64,000 nt of DNA, taken from the NCBI RefSeq assembly GCF_002367995.1, contig NZ_AP018207.1, positions 3,409,083-3,473,082 of the forward strand, in the 5' to 3' direction. Under the pieces are notes generated by a model. It made no database searches. It was not told the DNA's origin and saw only the letters and a list, made by a program, of their open reading frames with translations. Below, in pieces: positions 36,514 to 45,482 of this stretch. Numbering within the stretch: the first letter of the stretch is position 1; each line of letters opens with the position of its first letter. This stretch comes from Calothrix brevissima NIES-22. GTDB taxonomy: Bacteria; Cyanobacteriota; Cyanobacteriia; Cyanobacteriales; Nostocaceae. Both the position numbers and the translations under genes were made by a program.

Positions 36514-37692
36514 TTGAGTTACCATCCAGATGCTATTGCGCCGCACGGTGGACAGTTAGTTAATCGCATCGCCACACCAGAACAAAGAGAGGAATTTCTC
36601 TCTAAGGCTGAGTATTTACCAAGAGTGCAACTTGACGATCGCGCTGTTTCTGATTTAGAAATGATTGCGATCGGTGGGTTTAGTCCACTCACAGGTTTTA
36701 TGAACCAAGAAGATTACGATCGCGTAGTTAGCGAAATGCGTCTCGCTAACGGTGTTGTGTGGTCGATTCCAATTACACTGTCAGTAACCGAAGAAGTCGC
36801 TTCCCCTCTCACTGAAGGCGGCTATGTTCGTCTGGATAATCCCAACGGCGAATATATTGGCGTTTTACACCTCACACAAAAATATCGCTACGACAAAACC
36901 CGCGAAGCTGTTAATGTCTATCGCACTGATGATGCTAAACATCCGGGAGTACAGGTAGTCTATAACCAAGGGCCGATTAATCTCGCAGGTGATATCTGGC
37001 TATTACAACGCAATCCCCATCCTCAATTTCCCGCCTATCAAATCGATCCTGCCGCATCTCGGCAAATGTTCAAAGATAAAGGCTGGAAAACTATCGTTGG
37101 GTTTCAAACTCGCAACCCCATCCACCGCGCCCATGAATATATTCAAAAGTGCGCTTTAGAAACTGTTGATGGTTTATTTTTGCACCCATTAGTCGGGGCG
37201 ACAAAAGAAGATGACATCGCGGCTGATGTGCGGATGCGTTGCTATGAGATTTTGCTGGAACATTACTATCCTTTAGATAGAGTGATTTTGGCTATTAATC
37301 CGGCGGCTATGCGTTATGCTGGCCCTAGAGAAGCAATTTTCCATGCTTTAGTGCGGAAAAACTACGGTTGTACTCATTTTATTGTCGGGCGCGATCATGC
37401 GGGTGTGGGTGACTATTACGGCACTTATGACGCGCAATATATCTTTGATGAGTTTGAACCGCAGGAATTGGGAATTGTCCCCATGAAGTTTGAACATGCG
37501 TTTTACTGTACGCGCACTAAACAAATGGCGACAACTAAAACTAGCCCCAGCAAGCCAGAAGAAAGAGTTCACCTGTCAGGAACCAAAGTTAGAGAAATGC
37601 TGCGTCGGGGTGAATTACCTCCTCCAGAATTTTCTCGTCCAGAGGTAGCGGCGGAATTAGCAAGGGCTATGAAGGTACAGTTGCCAGTTTAA
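36514..37692 (+). CDS. sat: ATP sulfurylase (sulfate adenylyltransferase)
   Basis: 392 residues, the homo-oligomeric ATP sulfurylase type. It activates sulfate with ATP to adenosine phosphosulfate at the entry of assimilatory sulfate reduction. Key motifs are [10 protein letters not shown], the nucleotide-binding [22 protein letters not shown], and [12 protein letters not shown]. No APS-kinase domain is fused. The start is TTG at 36514, six bases after AGAGGGGAT, giving the expected N-terminus [12 protein letters not shown]; no in-frame ATG exists nearby upstream of the conserved region. Other sulfur-assimilation genes are not in the window. Confidence 0.94.
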   Translation: MSYHPDAIAPHGGQLVNRIATPEQREEFLSKAEYLPRVQLDDRAVSDLEMIAIGGFSPLTGFMNQEDYDRVVSEMRLANGVVWSIPITLSVTEEVASPLTEGGYVRLDNPNGEYIGVLHLTQKYRYDKTREAVNVYRTDDAKHPGVQVVYNQGPINLAGDIWLLQRNPHPQFPAYQIDPAASRQMFKDKGWKTIVGFQTRNPIHRAHEYIQKCALETVDGLFLHPLVGATKEDDIAADVRMRCYEILLEHYYPLDRVILAINPAAMRYAGPREAIFHALVRKNYGCTHFIVGRDHAGVGDYYGTYDAQYIFDEFEPQELGIVPMKFEHAFYCTRTKQMATTKTSPSKPEERVHLSGTKVREMLRRGELPPPEFSRPEVAAELARAMKVQLPV

Positions 37693-37737
37693 GGCTAATA
37701 AAGCGAAATTGTACCCACTTTACTTTACACTACAGGC

Positions 37738-37778
37738 TTCAGCCCTTTAAGCTGTTATGCTGATGGGCTGAGGGCTGA
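37738..37778. other. Hairpin before the caspase-like gene
   Basis: TCAGCCCT ... AGGGCTGA inverted repeat between sat and the next gene; no T-run, so not a clear intrinsic terminator. It could act in mRNA processing or translation control of the gene starting 11 bases later. Confidence 0.4.
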
Positions 37779-37788
37779 TAGCAAATTT

Positions 37789-39897
37789 ATGAAACGTCGG
37801 AGTTTTTTACAACGAATTGGTTCCATACTCGCAGTTTTGGGTATAACTGAGGCTGAGTGGTTTTCTTGGGGAAATCGCTATCACCAAGCTTTAGCCCAAC
37901 CCAGTCTGCGTAAATTTGCTCTATTAATAGGAATTAATCAATACGCGCAAAATCCTAAACTGAGCGGTTGCTTAACTGATGTGGAACTGCAAAAAGAATT
38001 GTTAATCCACCGCTTTGGTTTCCCATCGGCTAATATTTTGACGTTGACGGAAGAACAAGCTAGCCGAGAATTTATCGAAGCCGCTTTTTTAGAACATCTC
38101 GGCGAGCAAGTTAAAGCTGGGGATGTTGTAGTCTTTCACTTTAGCGGTTATGGGACGCGCATTCAATCAGCAAGCGCTACTGTACAAAATGCATTGATAG
38201 CTGCGGATGCACAAGATAACAAAAATGTCAATTATTTACTAGAAGAAACTCTCTTATTATTATTGCGATCGCTGCCTACAGATCGTGTTACCGCCGTATT
38301 AGATACTAGTTACCATGCTCCCACAATTGGGACAGGGTTGGGAATTCGCGCCCGTCCCGAAGTTGAGGATGGGAAGTTAGCCATAGCCGAATTAGAATTT
38401 CTCCAACAACTGAAGGCGAAAAACACCGGGAGTAAGGAGGAACTTACCCCACCCCTGCTATTAACAGCAACGGTAGATCCTCAGCAATCAGCTAGGGAAT
38501 TGCTGTTATCTGGTTTTAGTGCGGGGTTATTTACCTACGCCTTAACTCAATATTTATGGGAAGTCACCCCCAGCAAGACAATTCAAGTTAGTCTTGGACA
38601 AGTGGAAAGTTCTATAGGTAAGTTGGGAAGCAAGCAGCAGCCAGGGTTAATTACCAGCAAGAAAAATCCTGTTATCGGTGATAATTTGCTGCCTGATAGC
38701 TCTATTGGCGGCGAAGGAGCAATTATCGCCAAAGAAGACGACGGTAAAAGCGTGAGTTTATGGTTAGGGGGAATACCACCGCAAGTATTGGAACATTACG
38801 GGGTTAACTCTCGGTTTAGCTTGGTGAGTGGAGAACAGCTAATATTGCGATCGCGTACTGGGTTAACAGCCAAAGCACAATTTTCCACTATCAATAATAA
38901 TACTGAGGTGAAAATTGGACAACTAGTCCAAGAAGCAGTGAGAATTTTACCCCGCAACATTAATTTAATCGTTGCCTTGGATACAGCATTAGAAAGAATT
39001 GAACGAGTAGACGCAACTAGCGCCTTTGCCACAATTTCCCATGTTTCCACGGTGGTAGGGGGAGAACAATCGGCTGATTATTTATTTAGTAAACTCTTAC
39101 CTATTCCCACGCGCTACAGTTTATTTTCTCTAGGTGGCGAGGCAATTTTCAACAATCCTGGGGACATGGGAGAAGCGGTAAAAGTTGCAGTCCAAAGATT
39201 AGCGCCAAAATTACCGACTTTATTAGCCGCTAAGTTATGGCGACTTACAGAAAATGAAGGTTCTTCCCGTTTAGCAATCAAAGCCAGCTTAGAGATTATC
39301 AACAGCTTATCACCGCGCCTAGTGATGCAACGAGAAACTATGCGTAGCTTTGCTGGGGAAACGGCAACAAACAAGTCAATTAGCACGGCGATTGTGCCGA
39401 TTGGGAGTAAAATGCAGTATCGCCTCCAAAATTTAGGCGATCGCCCATTGTATTTTATACTTGTGGGATTAAAAAATAACCGAAACGCGATCGCCTTTTA
39501 TCCTTGGCAAACTCCCCCAGAAGCCAACAATGTAGGTACAAAACCCCTAGTTAAACAAATAGTCATCGCTCCCGGCGAAACAATTATACTTCCACAAAGC
39601 GCTACTAATTCTGGTTGGGTGATTCCTGGCCCAGCTTATGAAGCTGAACACCAACTAATTTTTAGCACCAATCCCTTCAGCGAAACCCTGACTACCTTAG
39701 AAACTGCTAAAAACAGCACTACAGATCAACAACCAATCGGCCCCTTATTAAACCCCTTAGAAGTAGCCAAAGCCATCTTACAGGATTTACATAACGCTAG
39801 TCCCGTCAAAACTGAAATCAACGGTACAGCAGCTGATTCCTACGTATTAGATGTTAATCATTGGGCTACTCTCAGCTTTAATTTTCAAGTTGCTTAA
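37789..39897 (+). CDS. Caspase-fold (orthocaspase-like) protein lacking the catalytic dyad
   Basis: 702 residues. The N-terminus MKRRSFLQRIG is a twin-arginine-like signal with a hydrophobic stretch, so export is likely. Residues about 40-275 have the p20 caspase fold (FALLIGINQYAQNPKLSGCLTD, VVFHFSGYG, AVLDTSYH). The catalytic His of the FSGHG motif is Tyr121, and the catalytic Cys of the D-x-C-H motif is Ser174, so both dyad residues are lost. Such Y/S variants are known among cyanobacterial orthocaspases and are thought to be non-proteolytic. The C-terminal 400 residues contain beta-rich modules, ending with a segment like DUF4384 (YRLQNLGDRPLYFILVGL...FYPWQ). A TPR membrane protein follows after 67 bases. 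The partner or signalling role is unknown. Confidence 0.83.
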   Translation: MKRRSFLQRIGSILAVLGITEAEWFSWGNRYHQALAQPSLRKFALLIGINQYAQNPKLSGCLTDVELQKELLIHRFGFPSANILTLTEEQASREFIEAAFLEHLGEQVKAGDVVVFHFSGYGTRIQSASATVQNALIAADAQDNKNVNYLLEETLLLLLRSLPTDRVTAVLDTSYHAPTIGTGLGIRARPEVEDGKLAIAELEFLQQLKAKNTGSKEELTPPLLLTATVDPQQSARELLLSGFSAGLFTYALTQYLWEVTPSKTIQVSLGQVESSIGKLGSKQQPGLITSKKNPVIGDNLLPDSSIGGEGAIIAKEDDGKSVSLWLGGIPPQVLEHYGVNSRFSLVSGEQLILRSRTGLTAKAQFSTINNNTEVKIGQLVQEAVRILPRNINLIVALDTALERIERVDATSAFATISHVSTVVGGEQSADYLFSKLLPIPTRYSLFSLGGEAIFNNPGDMGEAVKVAVQRLAPKLPTLLAAKLWRLTENEGSSRLAIKASLEIINSLSPRLVMQRETMRSFAGETATNKSISTAIVPIGSKMQYRLQNLGDRPLYFILVGLKNNRNAIAFYPWQTPPEANNVGTKPLVKQIVIAPGETIILPQSATNSGWVIPGPAYEAEHQLIFSTNPFSETLTTLETAKNSTTDQQPIGPLLNPLEVAKAILQDLHNASPVKTEINGTAADSYVLDVNHWATLSFNFQVA

Positions 39898-39964
39898 ACG
39901 CGGAATCTCACAACTTGGTTGTGTAGACTACGATAGATTCTGAGTTTACACTGAGCAAACTTGC

Positions 39965-41035
39965 ATGAATATCAAGAATCGCGTCGGTTTAGCAGTTGCA
40001 ATGCTTTTACTCACCGCTACTAGTGCTACAGCAACACCGACTTCCACCTTGACAGACAAAGAAAAATTAGAAATCAGCAATCAGGTGCAAGAAGAAGTTG
40101 ACCGTGCTTTTAATCACACTACAGCTTTAATGAATATCTTGCTAGTAGTCCTGACTATGTTGCCTATTTTAGCGGCGGCTGGTGTTTGGTTATTACGCCG
40201 CAGTGTAATTAGTGAAGTAGTCGCAGAAACCAAAAAACGTTTAGAAGAAGAAGTAGAAAAGCAACTAGAAAAAGAAGTAGCCGCAGAATTAAAAAATCAA
40301 ACAGCAGCTTTTAAACAAGAATTAGAAGCATTAAAATCTAATTTTTTAAACCAACTATCTGAATTAAATAATTTATATTTAGATGCTCAAAGTCAAAAAG
40401 AGCAAATCTTTCAGCAGCTATCTGGACTCACACCTTCACCTTCATTAACACAAGATTACGTACATCCTGAAATCCAGCAAAAAATTCAAGACTTAACTAC
40501 TCAACTAGAAACTCTTAAATCAGAAAATCCTCGGTTGTTTTTTACTGCTAATGATTATTTAAAACAAGGTGATGCCTTATTTTTTGAAAACCGTTATGAA
40601 GATGCTTTAGCTTGCTATGAAAAAGTTACGCAAAGAGAGCCAGATTCTTATATAGCTTGGGTAAATCATGGCTGGGCGTTAAGGAAATTAGGGCGCTATT
40701 CAGAAGCATTAATATCCTATGAAAAAGCCATCAGTATTCAAGCAGATCATTATATAGCTTGGTTCGGTTGTGGTAATTGTCTAAGAAATTTGCAAAAATA
40801 TGCTGATGCTGTTACTAGTTATGAGGAAGCTTTAAAACTTCAGCCTGATTTTCACTGGGCTTGGTTTCATATCGCTAGGTGTTACACATTACAAGGAGAG
40901 ATTGAGTTAGCAATTAAAAATCTCACTCAAGCCATCAAATTAAGAGGCGATCAACATCGAAAATCAGCACAAACTAATCCAGATTTTGATCCAATTCGCC
41001 AAGATGAACGCTTTCAAAAATTAATAGCTAGCTAA
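39965..41035 (+). CDS. Membrane coiled-coil TPR protein
   Basis: 356 residues. A signal sequence (VGLAVAMLLLTATSATA) comes first, then a short periplasmic segment and a transmembrane helix (about 58-79, ILLVVLTMLPILAAAGVWLL). A long charged coiled coil follows (about 85-150, KKRLEEEVEKQLEKE), and then about four TPR units (about 200-335; e.g. ALACYEKVTQREPDSYIAWVNHGW cannot be shown whole; key pattern W..G..L...G.Y..A). TPRs are protein-docking scaffolds. The gene follows the pseudo-caspase in the same direction and may form a two-gene unit; a scaffold/sensor partnership is inferred. Confidence 0.8.
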   Translation: MNIKNRVGLAVAMLLLTATSATATPTSTLTDKEKLEISNQVQEEVDRAFNHTTALMNILLVVLTMLPILAAAGVWLLRRSVISEVVAETKKRLEEEVEKQLEKEVAAELKNQTAAFKQELEALKSNFLNQLSELNNLYLDAQSQKEQIFQQLSGLTPSPSLTQDYVHPEIQQKIQDLTTQLETLKSENPRLFFTANDYLKQGDALFFENRYEDALACYEKVTQREPDSYIAWVNHGWALRKLGRYSEALISYEKAISIQADHYIAWFGCGNCLRNLQKYADAVTSYEEALKLQPDFHWAWFHIARCYTLQGEIELAIKNLTQAIKLRGDQHRKSAQTNPDFDPIRQDERFQKLIAS

Positions 41036-41124
41036 ATTGATTGAAATATTATCTTATCCTATGTGTCACTCCAGTTGCTACAACGCGCTGGCTCCTCTGC
41101 GATTCATTTTTTATTAAAAATAGC

Positions 41125-41169
41125 AATCCTATCTGAGTTATAAAAATATTAATTTAATGAACCGCCAAG
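41125..41169. repeat. 45-bp direct repeat, left copy
   Basis: Starts AATCCTATCTGAGTT and ends GAACCGCCAAG; identical to 41323-41367. Confidence 0.85.
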
Positions 41170-41172
41170 GCG

Positions 41173-41296
41173 TAGGTTGGGTTGAGGGACGAAACCCAAC
41201 ATTTTCGATGCTTTGTTGGGGTTCACTACCCTACCCTTCGGGAACGCTTTCAGCGAACGGGAAGCCACCTTCGGTATCTACGTTCAACCCAACCTA
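41173..41296. mobile_element. MITE-like element with TAGGTTGGGTTGA terminal repeats
   Basis: Perfect 13-bp inverted ends TAGGTTGGGTTGA (41173-41185) and TCAACCCAACCTA (41284-41296) enclosing about 98 bp without a gene. Internal GTTGGGTT/AACCCAAC pairs give a foldable structure. It lies between the two 45-bp direct repeats. Confidence 0.75.
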
Positions 41297-41322
41297 TATT
41301 TATCCTTAACTGAACCGTATTG

Positions 41323-41367
41323 AATCCTATCTGAGTTATAAAAATATTAATTTAATGAACCGCCAAG
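41323..41367. repeat. 45-bp direct repeat, right copy
   Basis: Identical to 41125-41169. It runs into a TACGCCAAG tandem (two to three units). Confidence 0.85.
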
Positions 41368-41509
41368 TACGCCAAGTACGCCAAGGATAAGAAAAAACAA
41401 CTGAGAGTTTGTAAATTTCACAAATGATTTAGGATTGCTATAAATAATCAGGCAAAAAGAGCAAAAATTTTATATATCACAATGCCTGATTAAAACCTAA
41501 TATAGCAAT

Positions 41510-42382
41510 CTACAAATATTTTTGCAGTAACAAACTCAACTTTTCTTTCGTCGCTGCGGGTGCTTTATCTAACTGTGTGAGAATCGCATATTTCAAAGCT
41601 GAATGTGCATCGCTAGCAGGGGGATTTTCACTCAAACGGCGCACAGTTTCTTGAATTACCTTTTGTGCATTCACCGCATTACGCTGTAAATTACCAATGA
41701 CCATTTCTACGGTGACGCTATCATGGTCTGGATGCCAACAATCATAATCGGTTACTAATGCTAAAGTTGCATAAGCAATTTCTGCTTCCCTGGCTAACTT
41801 GGCTTCTGGTAAATTTGTCATACCGATGATTGTTGCACCCCAACTGCGATAAAGATTTGACTCTGCTTTCGTAGAAAATGCAGGCCCTTCCATACATACA
41901 TAAGTACCGCCGCGATGGAGAGTAACTTCTGGTAAATTTAAAGCAGCGATCGCATCTGCAACTACACCAGCCAAATTTTGACAAATCGGATCGCCAAAAG
42001 CAATATGAGCCACAATTCCTTCGCCAAAAAACGTTGATACGCGATTTTTGGTTCTGTCAATAAATTGATCCGGTACCACCATATCTAAGGGTTTGGCTTC
42101 GGCTTTCAACGAACCCACCGCGCTAGCAGAAATTAAATACTCTACACCCAATTTCTTCATTGCATAGATATTGGCGCGAAATGGCAATTCTGAAGGTAAC
42201 AAAGTATGATTGCGACCGTGACGGGCTAAAAATGCTACTCTAGTTTCATTTAATGTACCCAAAATTAAAGCATCAGAAGGCGAGCCAAAAGGCGTATCTA
42301 CATGCACTTCCTCGATATCTTTGAGTGCATCCATCTTGTATAAACCACTGCCACCAATAATGCCAATTTTCACTTCTGCCAT
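41510..42382 (-). CDS. mtnP: S-methyl-5'-thioadenosine phosphorylase
   Basis: 290 residues of the MTAP/PNP-2 family. It cleaves methylthioadenosine to adenine and 5-methylthioribose-1-phosphate in the methionine salvage pathway. Motifs seen are GIIGGSGLY at the N-terminus (phosphate loop), [37 protein letters not shown] and the substrate-binding [16 protein letters not shown] with VTDYDCWH. The ATG at 42382 has an AAGGAGTGAGG ribosome site upstream on its strand. Other salvage genes are not adjacent. Confidence 0.93.
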   Translation of the reverse strand: MAEVKIGIIGGSGLYKMDALKDIEEVHVDTPFGSPSDALILGTLNETRVAFLARHGRNHTLLPSELPFRANIYAMKKLGVEYLISASAVGSLKAEAKPLDMVVPDQFIDRTKNRVSTFFGEGIVAHIAFGDPICQNLAGVVADAIAALNLPEVTLHRGGTYVCMEGPAFSTKAESNLYRSWGATIIGMTNLPEAKLAREAEIAYATLALVTDYDCWHPDHDSVTVEMVIGNLQRNAVNAQKVIQETVRRLSENPPASDAHSALKYAILTQLDKAPAATKEKLSLLLQKYL

Positions 42383-42479
42383 AATTCCTCACTCCTTCCA
42401 AGGGTGCCAAGTTATTTTAGCGGAATCTCCAGAGAGTTCAGGGAGTTCCAACTAAAAAAATATGGCGAAATTGTACAGA

Positions 42480-43040
42480 GCGGTTGTCAAATCTTAGCTA
42501 AAACAAAAAGAAGCCTCTCGCTCCTGCTGTCGCAGTGAGCGATGAGATGAATTTTTGGGTGGCGACGAACTGACCCCTAAGCAATTCAAGCCGAAGGTTT
42601 GACAGGACAAGGGGTCGGTGAGGAGTCACCATGATCCCTTGTTTTTCTGGTATAATTATTTTGGCTAACTTCGCCCGTATTGGTGTCTGATAAGCCTCTG
42701 CCCAGTGGCACTGCGATCATTGGTAAGCGACTCCGTTGCACAGCATAAAAGTAAGTAGGCACATCTTGATTAATACGAATCGCCTGAGGGTTTGTCCGAT
42801 AGTGCGAACAAGCCAGCATCTCATCCAGGACAGTAAAATTCGTAGGGTACAAGGTAAGTCTTCGGCTTCGCTCAGACTTACACCGAGCGAAGCCGAGGTG
42901 TAAGAAATTGCATAGTCTGCGGAGGGGCTTCTCGTGGACTTAAAACAAAGCTCAGTTAATGTCCGCGGGATACCGGGAGTCGCTGAGAAGCCTACACTGT
43001 ATTGCTTGCAATCAGTGTAGGAGTATGTCACACAGTTTAC
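42480..43040. other. Hairpin-dense non-coding region between mtnP and recN
   Basis: Stable inverted repeats follow one another. TCGCTC-CTGC/GCAG-T-GAGCGA lies near 42518-42542. CAAGGG..GGTGA/TCACC..CCCTTG spans 42608-42641. TTCGGCTTCGCTC/GAGCGAAGCCGA is near 42860-42896, and GGCTTCTC (42926) pairs with GAGAAGCC (42985-42992). CCTACACTG/CAGTGTAGG (42991-43021) has inner ATTGC/GCAAT. Minus-strand frames cross it but have no recognisable protein family. It may be a structured RNA, a regulatory region, or the remains of a mobile element. Confidence 0.5.
42608..42646 (+). terminator. Terminator-like hairpin in the mtnP-recN region
   Basis: Two-tier stem CAAGGG / CCCTTG enclosing GGTGA / TCACC, followed directly by TTTTTC on the plus strand. 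It could end a plus-strand small RNA that begins near 42480-42510, although no promoter was identified. Confidence 0.5.
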
Positions 43041-43160
43041 TAGAGTAAAATGGGGCTGCTACTTCTTGTGTAGTGGCTTAAGCTGGTTGCTAAACGCTCA
43101 TGCCTAAAGTCCTGAAAATTGGAAGTATTCGGCATCTGCCTAGATGGAGAATGTGGCTTG

Positions 43161-44915
43161 ATGTTGCTTTGCCTGCGAATTGAAAATTTTGCCTTAATTG
43201 ACCAATTAGAATTAGAATTTGGTACGGGACTGAATGTCTTAACAGGTGAAACCGGTGCGGGAAAATCGATTATCTTGGATGCGATTGATGCCGCCCTGGG
43301 CGGTAAGGTATCTAGTAGGGTAATTCGCACTGGAACCAGTCGGGCGATGGTGGAAGCCACCTTTAAATCTAATGGGACTTTAGCTAGTTGGTTAAGCGAA
43401 CAAGAAATTGATTCGATAGACGAAAACTCTGTAGTAATTAGTCGGGAAATTTCGGCGACGACTAGTAACATCCGCAGTCGATCGCGGGTAAATGGAGTGT
43501 TAGTCAATCGTCAAATGCTGGGGGGATTGCGCGATCGCTTGGTGGAAATTACCGCCCAAGGACAAACTGTGCAAGTCGGACAAGCCTCTCAAGTCCGGGA
43601 TTGGTTAGATTTACATGGTGGGGATGCTTTAATGCAACAGCGTCAGGCGATCGCTGTTGTTTATAGCGCGTATCAACAAGCACATCTGGCATTAGAAAAA
43701 CGCCGGACATCAGAACGAGAACGTTTGCAACAGTTAGATTTACTTACCTATCAAGTGCAGGAATTGGGAGCAGTTAACCTCAACGATGCCAACGAATTAG
43801 AACTGTTGTTACAAGAACGAGAACGGCTAAATCACGTTGTCGATTTACAACAAATGAGCTACAAAGTTTATCAGGCTTTGTATCAAAACGACAGCGAAGC
43901 CCCAGCTGCTGCCGATTTATTGGGAGATAGCGAAGCCACCTTAATTGATATGGTGGAATACGATACCCAACTGCAACCCCTGTTAGATTTGGTGCGCGAT
44001 GCACAAGCTAGTTTAATGGAAGTCGCCAGACAAATTAATACTTATGGCGAAGATTTAGAAGCAGATCCCCAAAGATTAGCGGAAGTAGAAGAAAGAATCG
44101 GGGAATTAAAGCAGATTTGCCGCAAATACGGGCCGACATTACAAGAAGCGATCGCCTATTATCAGAAAATCCAAGGTGAATTAGCTGAACTGAACGACAG
44201 CGAACAATCTATTGAAAGTTTAGAACAGCAAGAACAAGCAACTTTAGCCAAACTCACCCAAGCTTGCCATAAATTAACCCAATTGCGCCGCACAGCCGCT
44301 AACAGTTTAGAATCGCGGTTAATTGCAGAACTCAAACCCCTAGCGATGGAAAAGGTGCAATTTAAAGTAGATATTGTCCCGACTACCCCAACCGCCACCG
44401 GTGCAGACAAGATTACCTTTATGTTTAGTCCTAACCCTGGGGAACCTCTCCAACCTTTAAGCGAGATTGCTTCCGGTGGGGAAATGAGCCGCTTTTTACT
44501 GGCGTTGAAAGCTTGTGTATCCCAAGCCGATGCTGCGGGGACTATGGTATTTGATGAGATTGATGTAGGTGTTTCTGGGAGGGTAGCACAGGCGATCGCG
44601 GAAAAATTACACCAACTCAGCCAGCGTTCTCAGGTATTGTGTGTTACCCACCAACCCTTAGTAGCAGCAATGGCAGATAGGCATTTTCGCGTTGATAAGC
44701 AAATTATCAATCAAGGTAAAGGTAATAAAGCTAACAACGGTAGCGGCGAACAGCGTACTGTAGTACGGGTAACAGCTTTAGATAATTTAACCACTCGCCG
44801 GGAGGAATTAGCGCAATTAGCTGGCGGAAAATCAGCCACAGATGCGATCGCTTTTGCCGAATCGCTGTTATTACAAGCAGCTAATCATCGCCAAAGCGAA
44901 CAAAGATTAAGTTAG
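43161..44915 (+). CDS. recN: DNA repair protein RecN
   Basis: 584 residues from the ATG at 43161, which starts the conserved MLLCLRIENFALID; the upstream in-frame start at 43119 adds a non-conserved leader. This is an SMC-like ATPase in double-strand-break repair. Walker A is GETGAGKSI (about residues 30-38). A coiled-coil middle carries many Leu/Glu/Gln heptads (about 160-370). The C-terminal ABC signature is ASGGEMSRF, Walker B is MVFDEIDVGVSG, and the H-loop is VTHQP. Length is normal. The upstream region is the hairpin-rich stretch described separately. Confidence 0.93.
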   Translation: MLLCLRIENFALIDQLELEFGTGLNVLTGETGAGKSIILDAIDAALGGKVSSRVIRTGTSRAMVEATFKSNGTLASWLSEQEIDSIDENSVVISREISATTSNIRSRSRVNGVLVNRQMLGGLRDRLVEITAQGQTVQVGQASQVRDWLDLHGGDALMQQRQAIAVVYSAYQQAHLALEKRRTSERERLQQLDLLTYQVQELGAVNLNDANELELLLQERERLNHVVDLQQMSYKVYQALYQNDSEAPAAADLLGDSEATLIDMVEYDTQLQPLLDLVRDAQASLMEVARQINTYGEDLEADPQRLAEVEERIGELKQICRKYGPTLQEAIAYYQKIQGELAELNDSEQSIESLEQQEQATLAKLTQACHKLTQLRRTAANSLESRLIAELKPLAMEKVQFKVDIVPTTPTATGADKITFMFSPNPGEPLQPLSEIASGGEMSRFLLALKACVSQADAAGTMVFDEIDVGVSGRVAQAIAEKLHQLSQRSQVLCVTHQPLVAAMADRHFRVDKQIINQGKGNKANNGSGEQRTVVRVTALDNLTTRREELAQLAGGKSATDAIAFAESLLLQAANHRQSEQRLS

Positions 44916-45482
44916 CTTGCAGCAGATTACCAAAAAGTAAAGACTATTCCTTATTAAAAGGTAATATTTTGGTAATAACCCTCAATTAAGCGCATATCTA
45001 AATAATTTAAAGCTTATAGCGTAGCTTTTCATGAGTATAATCTGATTTTCTTCAGATTACAGTTAAAAGACTGGCACATACCCACTAGAAAAAGTTTAGA
45101 GATAGAGTTAAGTTACTGTGAAATCTGCACGAGTGGTTAATTCAACAAGCACATACTGAATTGGCATCTATGATTTTGAAAAGATGACGAGAACAGCCAA
45201 ATCAGTATCTCTGTTTGGGACAAAACCATGAGGCTAACAGAGAAATTCACCTAACAAGCGATCGCAGAATTATCACAATTTATAACTCTGCTTGAGATGT
45301 CTGTGCTGTGAGTAAATTTTTCAGCATGAAGTTGTTTTTTGCTACAAAAAATTAACTAATTTTTCACGAGCCAAAACTGACATTAAAACTTTTAGGAAAT
45401 ATCTGGCTAATCATCACAGGGTAATTACTTTTACCCTGACTTGTTCCTATCTTATTCCCAATATTTTTGTAGGTTGATAATC
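44916..45482. other. Upstream region of the YD/RTX gene
   Basis: 567 bases without a credible gene. It holds an 8-bp perfect inverted repeat CAGGGTAA (45417-45424) / TTACCCTG (45431-45438) about 45 bases before the start codon, a possible operator or mRNA hairpin. Confidence 0.45.

Noticed and set aside
42586-43031. Two minus-strand frames (88 and 104 codons) between mtnP and recN
   Set aside because: They overlap each other in different frames and cross several strong hairpins; the composition does not look like a protein. They are treated as part of the structured non-coding region.
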